Source of the DNA: JAMBLL01 sp964460075
Lineage (GTDB): Bacteria; Actinomycetota; Acidimicrobiia; Spongiisociales; UBA5794
Assembly: GCA_964460075.1 (NCBI GenBank)
Contig: CAYWPC010000011.1
Location: 1 to 64,000 of the forward strand
DNA: 64,000 bases
Direction of reading: 5' to 3'
The notes below the pieces were generated by a model that had not been told where the DNA came from, ran no database searches, and saw only the letters and a list, made by a program, of their open reading frames with translations. This document shows, piece after piece, positions 35,126 to 44,011 of this stretch. How positions within the stretch are numbered: position 1 is the first letter of the stretch; each line of letters begins with the position of its first letter. A program made the position numbers and the translations under genes.

Positions 35126-35644
35126 ATGGGGACTATGGCTGAACACACATCCCTGACATGGGAAGATGTAGCGCAGCGGTACGGTCGAAAGATCTACACG
35201 TTCGCATATCGACTCACTGGCAATCCTGACGATGCTGCCGACCTTGCCCAGGAAGTGCTCCTACGCGTCCGAAAGGGCCTGTCTTCCTACACACCAGGAT
35301 CATTCGAAGGATGGTTGTGGCGCATCACCCGCAATGCGTTCCTCGACGGCGTTCGCAAGAAGAAGCGCCGCCCAACAACTGCGCTCCCCGACGCTGACTA
35401 CTCGTCGTTGGGAGCTAGCCCATCACCGGATGAGGTTCTTGCTTCTGTGCGCCTGTCGGATGATGTTCAGTCTGCTCTCTTGAAGTTGCCGTACGACTTC
35501 AGGGAGGCGGTTGTCCTCTGTGACGTCGTGGGACTGACATATGAAGAGATCGCAGACGCGACCGAGGTTCCGGTGGGCACGGTGCGGTCGCGGATCCACA
35601 GAGGACGCTCGACGCTGAGAGGGCTGCTGTCATGGCCGGTCTGA
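35126..35644 (+). CDS. ECF (group 4) RNA polymerase sigma factor
   Basis: The 172 residues show region 2 (YGRKIYTFAYRLTGNPDDAADLAQEV with the DLAQE core-binding motif, then GWLWRITRNAFLD) and region 4 (LPYDFREAVVLCDVVGLTYEEIADAT followed by VPVGTVRSRIHRGR). It is an extracytoplasmic-function sigma of SigE/RpoE type. It overlaps the anti-sigma gene by 13 bases, and an RseB-like gene follows. That operon structure predicts release by an envelope signal. The promoter target is not deducible. Confidence 0.94.
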   Translation: MGTMAEHTSLTWEDVAQRYGRKIYTFAYRLTGNPDDAADLAQEVLLRVRKGLSSYTPGSFEGWLWRITRNAFLDGVRKKKRRPTTALPDADYSSLGASPSPDEVLASVRLSDDVQSALLKLPYDFREAVVLCDVVGLTYEEIADATEVPVGTVRSRIHRGRSTLRGLLSWPV

Positions 35645-36240
35645 ACCCTGTGAGCGAAAGGCTGTGCATGCTGTTGTCGTGCTACCTCGACGGCGCGCTG
35701 AGTTCGACAGAGCTGGATGAAGTCGTCGTGGCGCTCGAGTCCGACCTCGACGCTATTGCGGAATTCCGACACCTCCAGGAAGTACGCAGAACCATTCGCC
35801 TGATGCCAACGCTCGATCTCCCACTCCATCTGCTCCCAGGCGCCCACATTGGTGAGGAACTGTCCGCGTTCCTCGACGGCGAGCTCACGACAGGTGAAGT
35901 ACCGATCGTGACGTCGCATCTCGATATCTGCAACGAGTGCAGGCACGAACTTGCCGCTCTCGACCGGTCTCGCACCGCGATTCGCGCCTTGCCTGGAATC
36001 GAGCCGCCGGTGTTTCTCGATATGCGTCGTGAGCAGTCTCGACATGGGAGGCGAGGCATGCGGGCGGCAGTTGTGGTCGCTTCGGGTGCAGCCGCCGTTG
36101 CATTGGCATTTACGATTGGCCCGTTCGCGTCGACGAACGAGCCTACGACTATCACGATATCCGACCTCGACGCCCGACACGCAGCCGTGGCGTTTGTACC
36201 GTCTGCCGTTCAGGTGTCAAACGTGGCCGTGGCACCGTGA
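35632..36240 (+). CDS. Anti-sigma factor with duplicated zinc-finger-like domain and one membrane helix
   Basis: The 202-residue protein has two related halves. The C-terminal half (LSAFLDGELTT, SHLDICNECRHEL, IRALPGIEPPVFL) carries the HxxxCxxC motif of ZAS anti-sigma domains. The N-terminal half (LSCYLDGALSS ... IRLMPTLDLPLHL) aligns with it but has no His/Cys motif. A membrane helix lies at about 147-166, followed by about 36 extracytoplasmic residues. It probably binds and silences the sigma factor whose gene it overlaps. Its stop overlaps the next gene's start. Confidence 0.85.
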   Translation: MAGLNPVSERLCMLLSCYLDGALSSTELDEVVVALESDLDAIAEFRHLQEVRRTIRLMPTLDLPLHLLPGAHIGEELSAFLDGELTTGEVPIVTSHLDICNECRHELAALDRSRTAIRALPGIEPPVFLDMRREQSRHGRRGMRAAVVVASGAAAVALAFTIGPFASTNEPTTITISDLDARHAAVAFVPSAVQVSNVAVAP

Positions 36241-37175
36241 TGTTCGCGCGACGATCGGCCGTTATCGGCACGTCCATCGTCGTTGCACTCGCGATGTTCG
36301 TTCAGCCCGCTTCTGCCGGTGATCTTGCAGGCATTCTTGAGTCAGCGAGAAATGCCACATACAACGCGTCGCGCGTAACCGTGTCTGTGTGGGGAGGCCA
36401 AACCCAGATCGCCGATCAATGGGTCGAGCACTGGAGCGGTGGTGAGATTGTCAGGACCGCGTCGGTGTGGTCGGTGTATCGACAGGGACGGGCAGTGACG
36501 ATGGGTGAAGCACCTGCAGGTTTCGCTTTCGTGACCAAGCGCACGTTGCCAACATCGGAGCGATACAGCATCGGCTCGGTCGAGAACGTGACCCATCTAC
36601 GTAGGCCATGTAAGCGGATCGAGATCATGGAGGGGGATACGCTGCGGGCGGTCCTCTTGGTAGATCGCAGATCGGGCGCGGTACTGCACTCGGAGATCTA
36701 CACCGACGAGGGCAAGATTTTCAGAACCGTCGCGCTTGATAACTTCAAGCCGTATCGCGTGTATTCCGAGCCCAAAGACTCGTCATCGGTGCCGGTCGAG
36801 GTCGTTATGCACCGTGAGAATGCCACGCTTCCGGATGAGGTTGCCGGATACCAACTCGTTGACGTGTTTTCGGGTCCGGGGGGATCTGAGCAGGGCTACT
36901 ACTCCGATGGGTTCTTCTCGTTCTCGTTGTTCGCGATCTCCAAGCGCACGCCAGTGTCGGGCTTCGAAGATCCGATGGCGTTCGTGACCAATGGTGGCGT
37001 GTACGACATGGTTCCCACGGCCCAGGACGTAAGACTGCGTTGGTCCGATGCCAAGACGAACTTTGTCCTTGTTGGAGATCTTCCCCCCGATCATGCTCGA
37101 GAGGTGTTGGCCGAGTTACCGCTGCCGGAAGTCAGGAGCATGTTCTCGCGATGGTGGCATCGTCTCTTCGGGTAA
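36240..37175 (+). CDS. Secreted MucB/RseB-like regulator of the anti-sigma factor
   Basis: The 311 residues start with a signal peptide (residues about 1-27, ending PASA). The N-terminal domain resembles the lipid-sensing fold of RseB (VEHWSGGEIVRTASVWSVYRQGR, LLVDRRSGAVLHSEIYTDEGKI). The C-terminal domain (about 180-290) also fits. RseB proteins bind the outer part of the anti-sigma factor and tune its proteolysis. The ATG at 36240 overlaps the anti-sigma stop (TGATG), and a GTG 3 bases earlier is an alternative. The match is at family level only. Confidence 0.75.
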   Translation: MFARRSAVIGTSIVVALAMFVQPASAGDLAGILESARNATYNASRVTVSVWGGQTQIADQWVEHWSGGEIVRTASVWSVYRQGRAVTMGEAPAGFAFVTKRTLPTSERYSIGSVENVTHLRRPCKRIEIMEGDTLRAVLLVDRRSGAVLHSEIYTDEGKIFRTVALDNFKPYRVYSEPKDSSSVPVEVVMHRENATLPDEVAGYQLVDVFSGPGGSEQGYYSDGFFSFSLFAISKRTPVSGFEDPMAFVTNGGVYDMVPTAQDVRLRWSDAKTNFVLVGDLPPDHAREVLAELPLPEVRSMFSRWWHRLFG

Positions 37176-37194
37176 ACCGACCCCACTCTTGTCA

Positions 37195-37241
37195 TTCTTG
37201 CGTAACTGAGTCCCGCACAGCGGGACTCAGTTACGCAAGAA
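37195..37241. terminator. Very long perfect hairpin between convergent genes
   Basis: Arms 37195-37216 and 37220-37241 form a perfect 22-bp stem with the loop ACA. It lies 19 bases past the RseB-like stop and 13 bases from the 3' end of the facing acyl-CoA dehydrogenase gene, so it can serve both. There is no U-tract. Confidence 0.85.
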
Positions 37242-37254
37242 CAGAGAAGGGCGC

Positions 37255-38457
37255 TCAGTCGCGTCCGATCTCTCTTCGCGCTACGACCATCGTGTGAACT
37301 TCATCTGGTCCATCCGCCAGTCGAAGCGTGCGCATGTTGGCCCACATCGCGGCCAGCGGCGTGTCGTCGCACACACCCATACCCCCGTGTACCTGAATCG
37401 CCTTGTCGATGACCCACAGCGCGGTACGTGGGGCAACAACTTTGATCGCCGATACGTCCCGCGTCGCAGCCCTGTTTCCTTGCGTGTCGATGAGCCATGC
37501 CGTGTGGAGCACCAGGAGGCGTGCCTGGTCGATACGCCATCTTGCCTGGGCTATCCAGTCCTGGACGATGCCCTGGTCGGCGACCCGCTTACCGAATGCC
37601 TCACGGGATTTCGCCCGAGCAATCATCAGACCCAACGCTCTCTCTGCTTGACCGATGGCGCGCATGCAGTGGTGGATGCGGCCAGGTCCGAGGCGGGCTT
37701 GGGCAATCATGTAACCCTGACCGGGACCTGCGATCATGTTGGAGGCAGGTACCCGCACACTGTGGTACCGCACCTCTGCGTGCCCACCGCGGTGGTGGTA
37801 TCCGAACACTGGCAGGTCGCGAACGACCTCAACGCCGTCGGCGTCCATCGGCACGAGGATCATTGAGTAGCGAGCCTTCGGTGCAGCATCCCTATCGGTT
37901 ACACCCATGACGATCGCGACCTTCGAATCCTTGGACATTGCTCCGGAAGACCACCACTTGCGTCCTGACACGATGTAGTCGTCGCCGTCTGCCTTGATCG
38001 TGAGATTGAGGTTGCGCGGGTCAGATGATGCAACGCCTGGTTCGGTCATCCCAAAATTCGATCGGATCTCGCCGTCGAGGAGTGGGACGAGCCAACGCTG
38101 CTTCTGTTCGGGCGTCGCGAACATGTGAAGCACTTCCATGTTGCCTGTGTCGGGTGCGGAGCAGTTGGTCGCCTCAGGGGCAAGTTCGATGACGTGACCC
38201 ATGATCTCTGCGAGCGGTGCGTACTCCACGTTCGTGAGCCCAGCACCGTATTCATCATCCGGTAGGAACAGATTCCAGAGCCCTTGAGCCCTCGCAATGC
38301 TCTTTAGCTCGGCCATCTCGGGTGGCGCTTCAATCGGTTCGCCTGCAAGGGGTGCCCTCGCCGCGATCGCACGTTCGGTGGGGTAGACGTGCTCAGTCAT
38401 GAATGCTGAAAGTCGCTCCTGGTAGTCCTGTGAGCGTTCGGAGTGTGCGAAGTCCAT
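37255..38457 (-). CDS. Acyl-CoA dehydrogenase
   Basis: The 400 residues form a complete FAD-dependent acyl-CoA dehydrogenase. FGMTEPGVASSDPRN and the segment with VSGRKWWSSGAM mark the flavin-binding core, and RLGPGRIHHCMRAIGQAERAL and QVHGGMGVCDDTPLA the C-terminal domain. The DDTPLAAMWANMRTLRLADGPDEVH ending is typical of the FadE/ACAD10-11-like group acting on medium or branched acyl chains. ATG 38457 starts the conserved part, with GAGGACGG upstream. A palindrome-like motif (38491-38507) precedes it. It is last in the minus-strand block, but has its own control region. Confidence 0.92.
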   Translation of the reverse strand: MDFAHSERSQDYQERLSAFMTEHVYPTERAIAARAPLAGEPIEAPPEMAELKSIARAQGLWNLFLPDDEYGAGLTNVEYAPLAEIMGHVIELAPEATNCSAPDTGNMEVLHMFATPEQKQRWLVPLLDGEIRSNFGMTEPGVASSDPRNLNLTIKADGDDYIVSGRKWWSSGAMSKDSKVAIVMGVTDRDAAPKARYSMILVPMDADGVEVVRDLPVFGYHHRGGHAEVRYHSVRVPASNMIAGPGQGYMIAQARLGPGRIHHCMRAIGQAERALGLMIARAKSREAFGKRVADQGIVQDWIAQARWRIDQARLLVLHTAWLIDTQGNRAATRDVSAIKVVAPRTALWVIDKAIQVHGGMGVCDDTPLAAMWANMRTLRLADGPDEVHTMVVARREIGRD

Positions 38458-38490
38458 AGCCGTCCTCGTCGTGGGTTGTGCGCAGCACAA

Positions 38491-38507
38491 GATACGTACT
38501 GCGTATG
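38491..38507. promoter_or_regulatory. Palindromic motif upstream of acyl-CoA dehydrogenase
   Basis: GATACGTACTGCGTATG is an imperfect palindrome. A version with 5 extra bases occurs before the thiolase gene (52660-52681). It is possibly a TetR-type operator for lipid or aromatic catabolism. Confidence 0.45.
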
Positions 38508-38511
38508 TGTT

Positions 38512-39180
38512 TCAGTCTCTGTCTTCTTTTGCCTCGTCGTAGTAGTCGAGTCGATCGAGAGGTTGGACGAGGGCCGTGAGGATGTTCATCACGTGGGCCG
38601 TCATTCGTTTGAGATAGCGGAAGTAGAGGGCGCGTGCCACCGCATCTGATGCTGCGCCTTCAGACTTGTATGCCGCTTTCACGTGCGCGTCGTAGTCATC
38701 GAGGAATCCGTCAGCCTTGCCGATCAATCGTTGGGCCGCCACAGCGTCGTGGTCGGCGAAGACGTCGGCGGCGTCCAGGATGAGACGGCTGACGTTGTCC
38801 CGGTAGCGAGCGAGTTCATCTCGATCTGCGGCTGCATCGAAGTCAGCGCCGTAACGAACCAGATCGTATACGTTCTTCGCGTAGTCGCCGATCCTTTCTG
38901 CGTCTTTGACGATCGATGCGTATTGGAGGCTGAGAGGAAGGTCACTGCTGCCGACAGCGACATGGACCATGAGTGCCCGTCGGATGGCTTGCTGAGCCTC
39001 GTTGATGGTGTGATCGGTTGATCTCACCTCTCGCTTCGTCTGCTTCGACTTCCCTCCACCGAACAGAGCATCGGTCGCAGCGACGAAAACTTCGTTGCCG
39101 GAGCACAACATCGAGACGAAGGTTGCCTCCACTTCGTCGATGGGCGACTGCGAGCTGCCTTTGAAGAACTCGAGTACCAC
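38512..39180 (-). CDS. PhoU-like partner of the Na/Pi cotransporter
   Basis: The 222 residues are all-helical and PhoU-like (KDAERIGDYAKNVYDL is the E/D-rich metal-binding helix pattern). In many bacteria this domain is fused to the C-terminus of NptA/YjbB-type Na/Pi cotransporters. Here it is a separate gene 10 bases after the cotransporter. It probably regulates that transporter. GTG 39180 has a perfect AGGAGGTGA in front, so it should be strongly translated. Confidence 0.82.
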   Translation of the reverse strand: MVLEFFKGSSQSPIDEVEATFVSMLCSGNEVFVAATDALFGGGKSKQTKREVRSTDHTINEAQQAIRRALMVHVAVGSSDLPLSLQYASIVKDAERIGDYAKNVYDLVRYGADFDAAADRDELARYRDNVSRLILDAADVFADHDAVAAQRLIGKADGFLDDYDAHVKAAYKSEGAASDAVARALYFRYLKRMTAHVMNILTALVQPLDRLDYYDEAKEDRD

Positions 39181-39190
39181 TTGTCACCTC

Positions 39191-40348
39191 CTAGTTGAGT
39201 ATCAAGATACCGAAGAATGGAATTGCTATGAAAACGATGCCGACGTAGGCGATTGCAAGCCACTTTCTTGCAACGGCGATGCTCGACAACTTTTCAGCGA
39301 GCGTGACTGGTATGTATCGGATCTTGGGAATCGGATAGAGCAGCAGGATCCCAACGATATTGAACAGCAAGTGCACGAGGGCGATCGTCATACCGCCGAT
39401 GACGCCTGTGGCTAGCGCAGCGAGCAGGGCGGTGACCGTTGTGCCGATGTTGGCTCCGAGCGTGATCGGGTAGGCGTTACGGACGAGCAGGATTCCTGAT
39501 GCGACGAGCGGGACGAGTATGGATGTCGTGATCGAGGAGGATTGGACGGCGATCGTGACCAGGATTCCGACCATCAATCCGACCATTCCGCTACGGGCGA
39601 GAACAGCGTTTATAGATGTTTCGATCCGTGAGGCTATGAGAACCTTCATGTTCTTCGTGATGAGCATGAGCGTCGCGAAGATGATGACGATGCCGAGCAC
39701 GATGAACGTGATGCCGATAGTTGTCGTGCTCGATATGATCGCCTCGACAACCGGCTCGATCAGGCCGGTACCCCACTTGACGGCGCCTTTGATCGGCGAA
39801 TTGAAGGTTGCATCAGCTCCAGACGGCAGCAGCTCAGCGAGCCACGTCGCGGTCTTCTGCAGGAACCCGGTTGCGATCTCGAGTGGGAGCAGGATGGCGA
39901 CCGCAATGACGTTGAAGAAGTCGTGCATCGTCGCCGCGGCGAAGGCGAGGCGGAACTCTTCGGACTTTCGGGCGTGAGCGAGGGAAACGATCGTATTCGT
40001 GATCGTCGTCCCGATGTTGGCGCCCATGATCATGGGAACGGCTGTCTCGAGCGGGAGTTGGCCTGCAGCGACCAGCCCCACGATCGTTGAGGTTGTGACC
40101 GATGAGGACTGGACCAGGACGGTTGCGAGCACGCCGACGAAAAGTGCTGCCAGAGGATTCGTGATGCCGGTGAACAGGCCGCCTGCTGTGTCGGACCCGA
40201 GGACCTTCACCCCGCTCTCGAGCAGTTTCACACCTACGAGGAACAGGTACAGGAGGCCGAGAACCAGGGCTGAACGCAGTGGTGCAGATATGAAAGGCCG
40301 CGCAGGATGTGCAAGAGGAGATGAGCTACCCGGATCGGAACCGTTCAT
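39191..40348 (-). CDS. nptA: Na+/phosphate cotransporter (NptA/PNaS family)
   Basis: The 385-residue membrane protein has the two inverted Na/Pi repeats with QSSSVTTSTIVGLVAAG and QSSSITTSILVPLVASG, plus matching GANIGTTITN and GANIGTTVTA segments. These are the family hallmarks. About 8-9 helices are visible. It imports phosphate with sodium at moderate affinity, or exports it in some species. ATG 40348 is chosen as the start of the recognisable protein. It lies 99 bases after phoU in the same direction as the pst genes. Confidence 0.93.
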   Translation of the reverse strand: MNGSDPGSSSPLAHPARPFISAPLRSALVLGLLYLFLVGVKLLESGVKVLGSDTAGGLFTGITNPLAALFVGVLATVLVQSSSVTTSTIVGLVAAGQLPLETAVPMIMGANIGTTITNTIVSLAHARKSEEFRLAFAAATMHDFFNVIAVAILLPLEIATGFLQKTATWLAELLPSGADATFNSPIKGAVKWGTGLIEPVVEAIISSTTTIGITFIVLGIVIIFATLMLITKNMKVLIASRIETSINAVLARSGMVGLMVGILVTIAVQSSSITTSILVPLVASGILLVRNAYPITLGANIGTTVTALLAALATGVIGGMTIALVHLLFNIVGILLLYPIPKIRYIPVTLAEKLSSIAVARKWLAIAYVGIVFIAIPFFGILILN

Positions 40349-40447
40349 GTGCCCGAGTCGACCTGTCCCTAACCGGTAGAGCGGAGTTTCCGAGTTCGAT
40401 CGTAGGCGAACTCGCGACGAGAAGGGCAATCGGGTATCTGAAGGTGA

Positions 40448-41119
40448 TCAGTCGTCCTGTGGGAAGCGGGACGTGACCGCGAATGTGATGTTCTGGGCGA
40501 TATTGACGCCGTGGTCGGCAATGCGCTCGAGGAACCTGCCGATGTAGAAGAGCGTGACCGCGGTCTCAAGACCAAGGTCGTCTTGACGCTCTGTCACGGC
40601 GGAGAAGAGCTCCGAGGTCAGCCGGTCGGTCTCCTCATCCTCTCTGTCCGCTTCGACGCCGATGGCCGCATCCATCGTCGCGATCGCCTCCACCCCCCGT
40701 GCGAACATGCGCGTCGCCGCGTCGATGAGATGTACAAGGACAGAGTGCAGAGCCGGGTCTGTTGGCACGCCACCGATACGGTCGAGGTGCTTTACGAGGT
40801 TGACCGCAAGGTCGCCCGACCGCTCCATTTCGTACAGAATTCTTGTCGCGGCAACGAGGAATCGCAGATCCCTCGCAACCGGCTGTTGGAGGGCGAGTAT
40901 CTGGAACACATCGGCTTCGAGGACTTGATAGCGATCGTTGATCGGCCAGTCCGCCGCCTTGACAACATCGACCTCCTCAAGGCGATTCTCCGATATCACT
41001 AATCCTGCGTGACGAATATTGGACACGACCATCGTTCCCATGTCAGCAAGATTCGTTCGAATCGCTTCGAGTTCGTCGTCGTAGTGGTGTCTGAGATCGT
41101 GTTCGTCGTGGTGTGTCAT
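40448..41119 (-). CDS. phoU: Phosphate-signalling protein PhoU
   Basis: PhoU links Pst transporter activity to inhibition of the PhoR kinase. The 223 residues contain both three-helix repeats with metal-binding helices (LFYIGRFLERIADHGVNIAQ and EMERSGDLAVNLVKH). The length is as usual (210-240). ATG 41119 is 7 bases past pstB. It closes the classical pstSCAB-phoU order. Confidence 0.95.
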   Translation of the reverse strand: MTHHDEHDLRHHYDDELEAIRTNLADMGTMVVSNIRHAGLVISENRLEEVDVVKAADWPINDRYQVLEADVFQILALQQPVARDLRFLVAATRILYEMERSGDLAVNLVKHLDRIGGVPTDPALHSVLVHLIDAATRMFARGVEAIATMDAAIGVEADREDEETDRLTSELFSAVTERQDDLGLETAVTLFYIGRFLERIADHGVNIAQNITFAVTSRFPQDD

Positions 41120-41126
41120 GGTTGCC

Positions 41127-42074
41127 CTACCCGAATCTGCCTGTGATGTAATCCTCAGTTTGTTGCATCGAAGGTGAGGTGAACAGATCGGCGGTTTTCG
41201 CAAACTCTACGAGGTGGCCGGTACGTTGGCCATCATGTACGTTGACGCTCAAGAACGCTGTCCTGTCGGACACACGCGCGGCTTGCTGCATGTTGTGGGT
41301 CACGATCACGATCGTGTAGTCCTGTTTCAGCTGGAACATGAGCTCCTCGATCCTGAGTGTCGCAATTGGGTCGAGAGCGGAAGCCGGTTCGTCCATAAGC
41401 ACGACATCTGGAGATGTCGCGATCGCCCGCGCAATGCAGAGTCGTTGTTGCTGGCCTCCCGAAAGCGCCATAGCGCTGTCTGCGAGCTTGTCCTTGACCT
41501 CCTCCCAGAGTGCGGCTCGTTGGAGGGACTGTTCGACGAGATCGTCCATGTTGCCGTCGTACCTGGCGATCTTCGGCCCGAACGCGATGTTGTCATAAAT
41601 CGACTTTGGGAACGGATTGGGCTTCTGGAAAACCATACCGATGTGGCGGCGAACCTCGACGGGGTCGACGGTTGGGCCGTAGAGATCGATTCCGTGATAG
41701 GTGATCGTGCCTTCGACCCGTGCTGTGTCGATCAGGTCGTTCATCCGGTTTATGGAACGCAACACTGTGGATTTGCCACAACCGGATGGGCCGATGAAAG
41801 CGGTGATCTCTTTCTCCCTAATGGGGAGACTGATCTCGTCGACGGCCAGGAAATCGCCGTAATAGACGCTCAGGCCCTTGAGTTGAAGGATTACTTGGTG
41901 GGTGTCGTCTGGGGAGCCACCAGTAACTCGCGGCGGTGTTGTTCGCGTCGGCGTGGTGTCAGGGAGGCGATCGGGCGTAGCCCTGGTTTCTCTGACCCTG
42001 TCGTATCGCGGGCGTGTCATCCTTCGGTCCCCGGTGTGTCGCTCGGTATCGACGTAGATGCTATCGGTCATCAT
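41127..42074 (-). CDS. pstB: Phosphate ABC transporter ATP-binding protein
   Basis: PstB is the ATPase of the high-affinity phosphate importer. Walker A is GPSGCGKST, the signature LSGGQQQRL and Walker B VVLMDEPASALDP. FQKPNPFPKSIYDN is PstB-specific. The 315 residues include about 57 extra N-terminal residues rich in Arg, Thr and Pro before the usual start. ATGATG at 42074 abuts the pstA stop with GGAGAAG upstream, so the extension may be real; ATG 42020 would shorten it. Confidence 0.95.
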   Translation of the reverse strand: MMTDSIYVDTERHTGDRRMTRPRYDRVRETRATPDRLPDTTPTRTTPPRVTGGSPDDTHQVILQLKGLSVYYGDFLAVDEISLPIREKEITAFIGPSGCGKSTVLRSINRMNDLIDTARVEGTITYHGIDLYGPTVDPVEVRRHIGMVFQKPNPFPKSIYDNIAFGPKIARYDGNMDDLVEQSLQRAALWEEVKDKLADSAMALSGGQQQRLCIARAIATSPDVVLMDEPASALDPIATLRIEELMFQLKQDYTIVIVTHNMQQAARVSDRTAFLSVNVHDGQRTGHLVEFAKTADLFTSPSMQQTEDYITGRFG

Positions 42075-43034
42075 TCACCATCTCTTCTCCGAACGGTTAC
42101 GTAGCCAGATGGCAGTCCCGTTGAGCAGGAACAGCACGACAAGGAGAACCACGATTGCGGCAGGGGCGAGTGTTGCGGCGAACGCAGCCTGAGTTTGGCG
42201 TGACCATGAGAAGACAATCACAGGGAGGGCCGTATAGGCGCCAGTGAGCTTGTCAAATATCGAGGCGCTTCCTGGCGGTGCGAAATACCCGGTGGCCACA
42301 CCTATGACCAGGAGAGGCGCTGTCTCGCCAAACGCTCTGGCGAGCGTGAGAACGGTGCCTGTGAGGATGCCTGGGAGCGCTGAGGGCATCACGTGGCTTC
42401 GAATGACTTCCCACTGGGTAGCTCCCACTGCGAATCCGGCATCCCTGATTGACTGTGGTACAGCGCGAACCGCCTCTGAGGAGGTGATGATGACGATGGG
42501 AAGGACGAGTGCGGCCATCGTGATACCGGCTGCAATAGCGTTCTTGCCTCCGGTTGATCCACCGAGTCCGATGAATCTGACGACTGGAACGAACATCGCG
42601 AGGCCGAGAAGACCGTACACGATCGATGGAACGCCAGCCAGATTGCGCACAGTCGTTTCGACGAACCGAGTAAGGCGGTTGTCTGGTGCGTACTCCTCTA
42701 GGTACACCGCAGACGAGATGCCGATTGGGAAAGCGAGCAGCACGACGAAACTCGCGATGATGACCGAGCCGACGATGCCGGTGAACACGCCTGCGGTGTC
42801 GATGTTGAGAGATAGGCCGTCGGACAGGAAGGTGAGACCTCTCGCTTGAAACGTTGGCCATGCGCTGACGATGATGTCTGCAAGGAGTGCAAGAAGGATC
42901 ACAAGCGATCCGAGGAGCAGTGTGAGCAGCAGGACCTGGAACGCCACCGGCCTCCAATCGGAGTTCCCCCGCTGGATCGCTGCTGCCACTTGCTGAGATG
43001 TCGACCGTCTCTCGCTGTGCAAAGGTTTAGCCAT
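42075..43034 (-). CDS. pstA: Phosphate ABC transporter permease PstA
   Basis: The 319 residues have six membrane helices and the EAA permease loop (AVPQSIRDAGFAVGATQWEVIRSHVMP). PstA pairs with PstC to form the phosphate channel. YLEEYAPDNRLTRFVE and NLAGVPSIVYGLLGL are PstA/PstC-family segments. The ATG overlaps the pstC stop (TGATG). Confidence 0.95.
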   Translation of the reverse strand: MAKPLHSERRSTSQQVAAAIQRGNSDWRPVAFQVLLLTLLLGSLVILLALLADIIVSAWPTFQARGLTFLSDGLSLNIDTAGVFTGIVGSVIIASFVVLLAFPIGISSAVYLEEYAPDNRLTRFVETTVRNLAGVPSIVYGLLGLAMFVPVVRFIGLGGSTGGKNAIAAGITMAALVLPIVIITSSEAVRAVPQSIRDAGFAVGATQWEVIRSHVMPSALPGILTGTVLTLARAFGETAPLLVIGVATGYFAPPGSASIFDKLTGAYTALPVIVFSWSRQTQAAFAATLAPAAIVVLLVVLFLLNGTAIWLRNRSEKRW

Positions 43035-43957
43035 CAGTACCGCTCCCGATATCTGCGAACAATCCGGCCGCTGATCGAGTTGAGTGCGAGGGTGATGAGG
43101 AACAGGAGCAGTCCGACGAAGAACAAGCTCTGAAACGCAAGCCCCTCACCGGCGACCTGATCCGAACCTGTTGCAAGCGAAGCAACGGCTGCCGTCATTG
43201 TTTGGCCAGGCTCGAGCGGGCTCCAGGTGCGTAGTGCGCCACCGACAGCCCCCGCTGCCATGAACACGATCATGGTCTCCCCGATCGCACGAGAAAACGC
43301 GAGAATCAGGGAGGCGACCACACCGGAGAGCGCCGCGGGGAATACGACCTTGCGCACGGTGATTGCTTTGCTGGCCCCGAGTCCGTAGGAGGCCTCCCTG
43401 AGCGACATGGGAACCGCACGCATTGCATCCTCGGACACTGTTGCAACTAGCGGTGTGATCAGAACACCCACACCGAGACCCGCGGCCAGCATCGTGAACG
43501 GCTTCGCAGACGAGAAAACTCGTTGGACGACCTCGGGGCTGATGAAGGTCAGGGCCCAGAAACCGATGACGACAGATGGGATCCCTGCCAGCATCTCGAT
43601 TGTCGGCTTCAGCCAATGTCTTGACCGTGGTGATACGTATTCAGCGAGGTAGGCCGACGCCCCGAGACCCAGAGGTATCGCGACGAACATGCCGATACCC
43701 GCAACGATGGTCGTTGCTATGAGAAGCGTGGGGATGTCATAGAGACCCCTTCGGGGAAACCATCCGATGGTGAATAGATTCGCAAGCTCGACTTGAGAGA
43801 TGAAGTTCCACGCCTCTCCGGCGAGCGACACGATGATCAGGATGCTTACCGCCACCGATGTGAAACCTCCGACGAGGAACAACGCTTTGATTCTGCGTTC
43901 CCTGCGTCGTCGCTGGGGGTCACCCGCGAGGAATGCGGTGGGGAGCGTGTGTGTCAC
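43034..43957 (-). CDS. pstC: Phosphate ABC transporter permease PstC
   Basis: The 307-residue permease has six helices, with IPLGLGASAYLAEYVSP, MLAGIPSVVIGFWAL and the EAA loop AVPMSLREASYGLGASKAITVRKVVFP. The first usable start is GTG 43957, with no evident Shine-Dalgarno, so a slightly different start is possible. The stop is coupled to pstA. Confidence 0.93.
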   Translation of the reverse strand: MTHTLPTAFLAGDPQRRRRERRIKALFLVGGFTSVAVSILIIVSLAGEAWNFISQVELANLFTIGWFPRRGLYDIPTLLIATTIVAGIGMFVAIPLGLGASAYLAEYVSPRSRHWLKPTIEMLAGIPSVVIGFWALTFISPEVVQRVFSSAKPFTMLAAGLGVGVLITPLVATVSEDAMRAVPMSLREASYGLGASKAITVRKVVFPAALSGVVASLILAFSRAIGETMIVFMAAGAVGGALRTWSPLEPGQTMTAAVASLATGSDQVAGEGLAFQSLFFVGLLLFLITLALNSISGRIVRRYRERY

Positions 43958-44011
43958 GGCACTAACGAGCGCTGATCATGGTCATCGTGTCGCCTCTCCT
44001 CGTTGGCCAGA

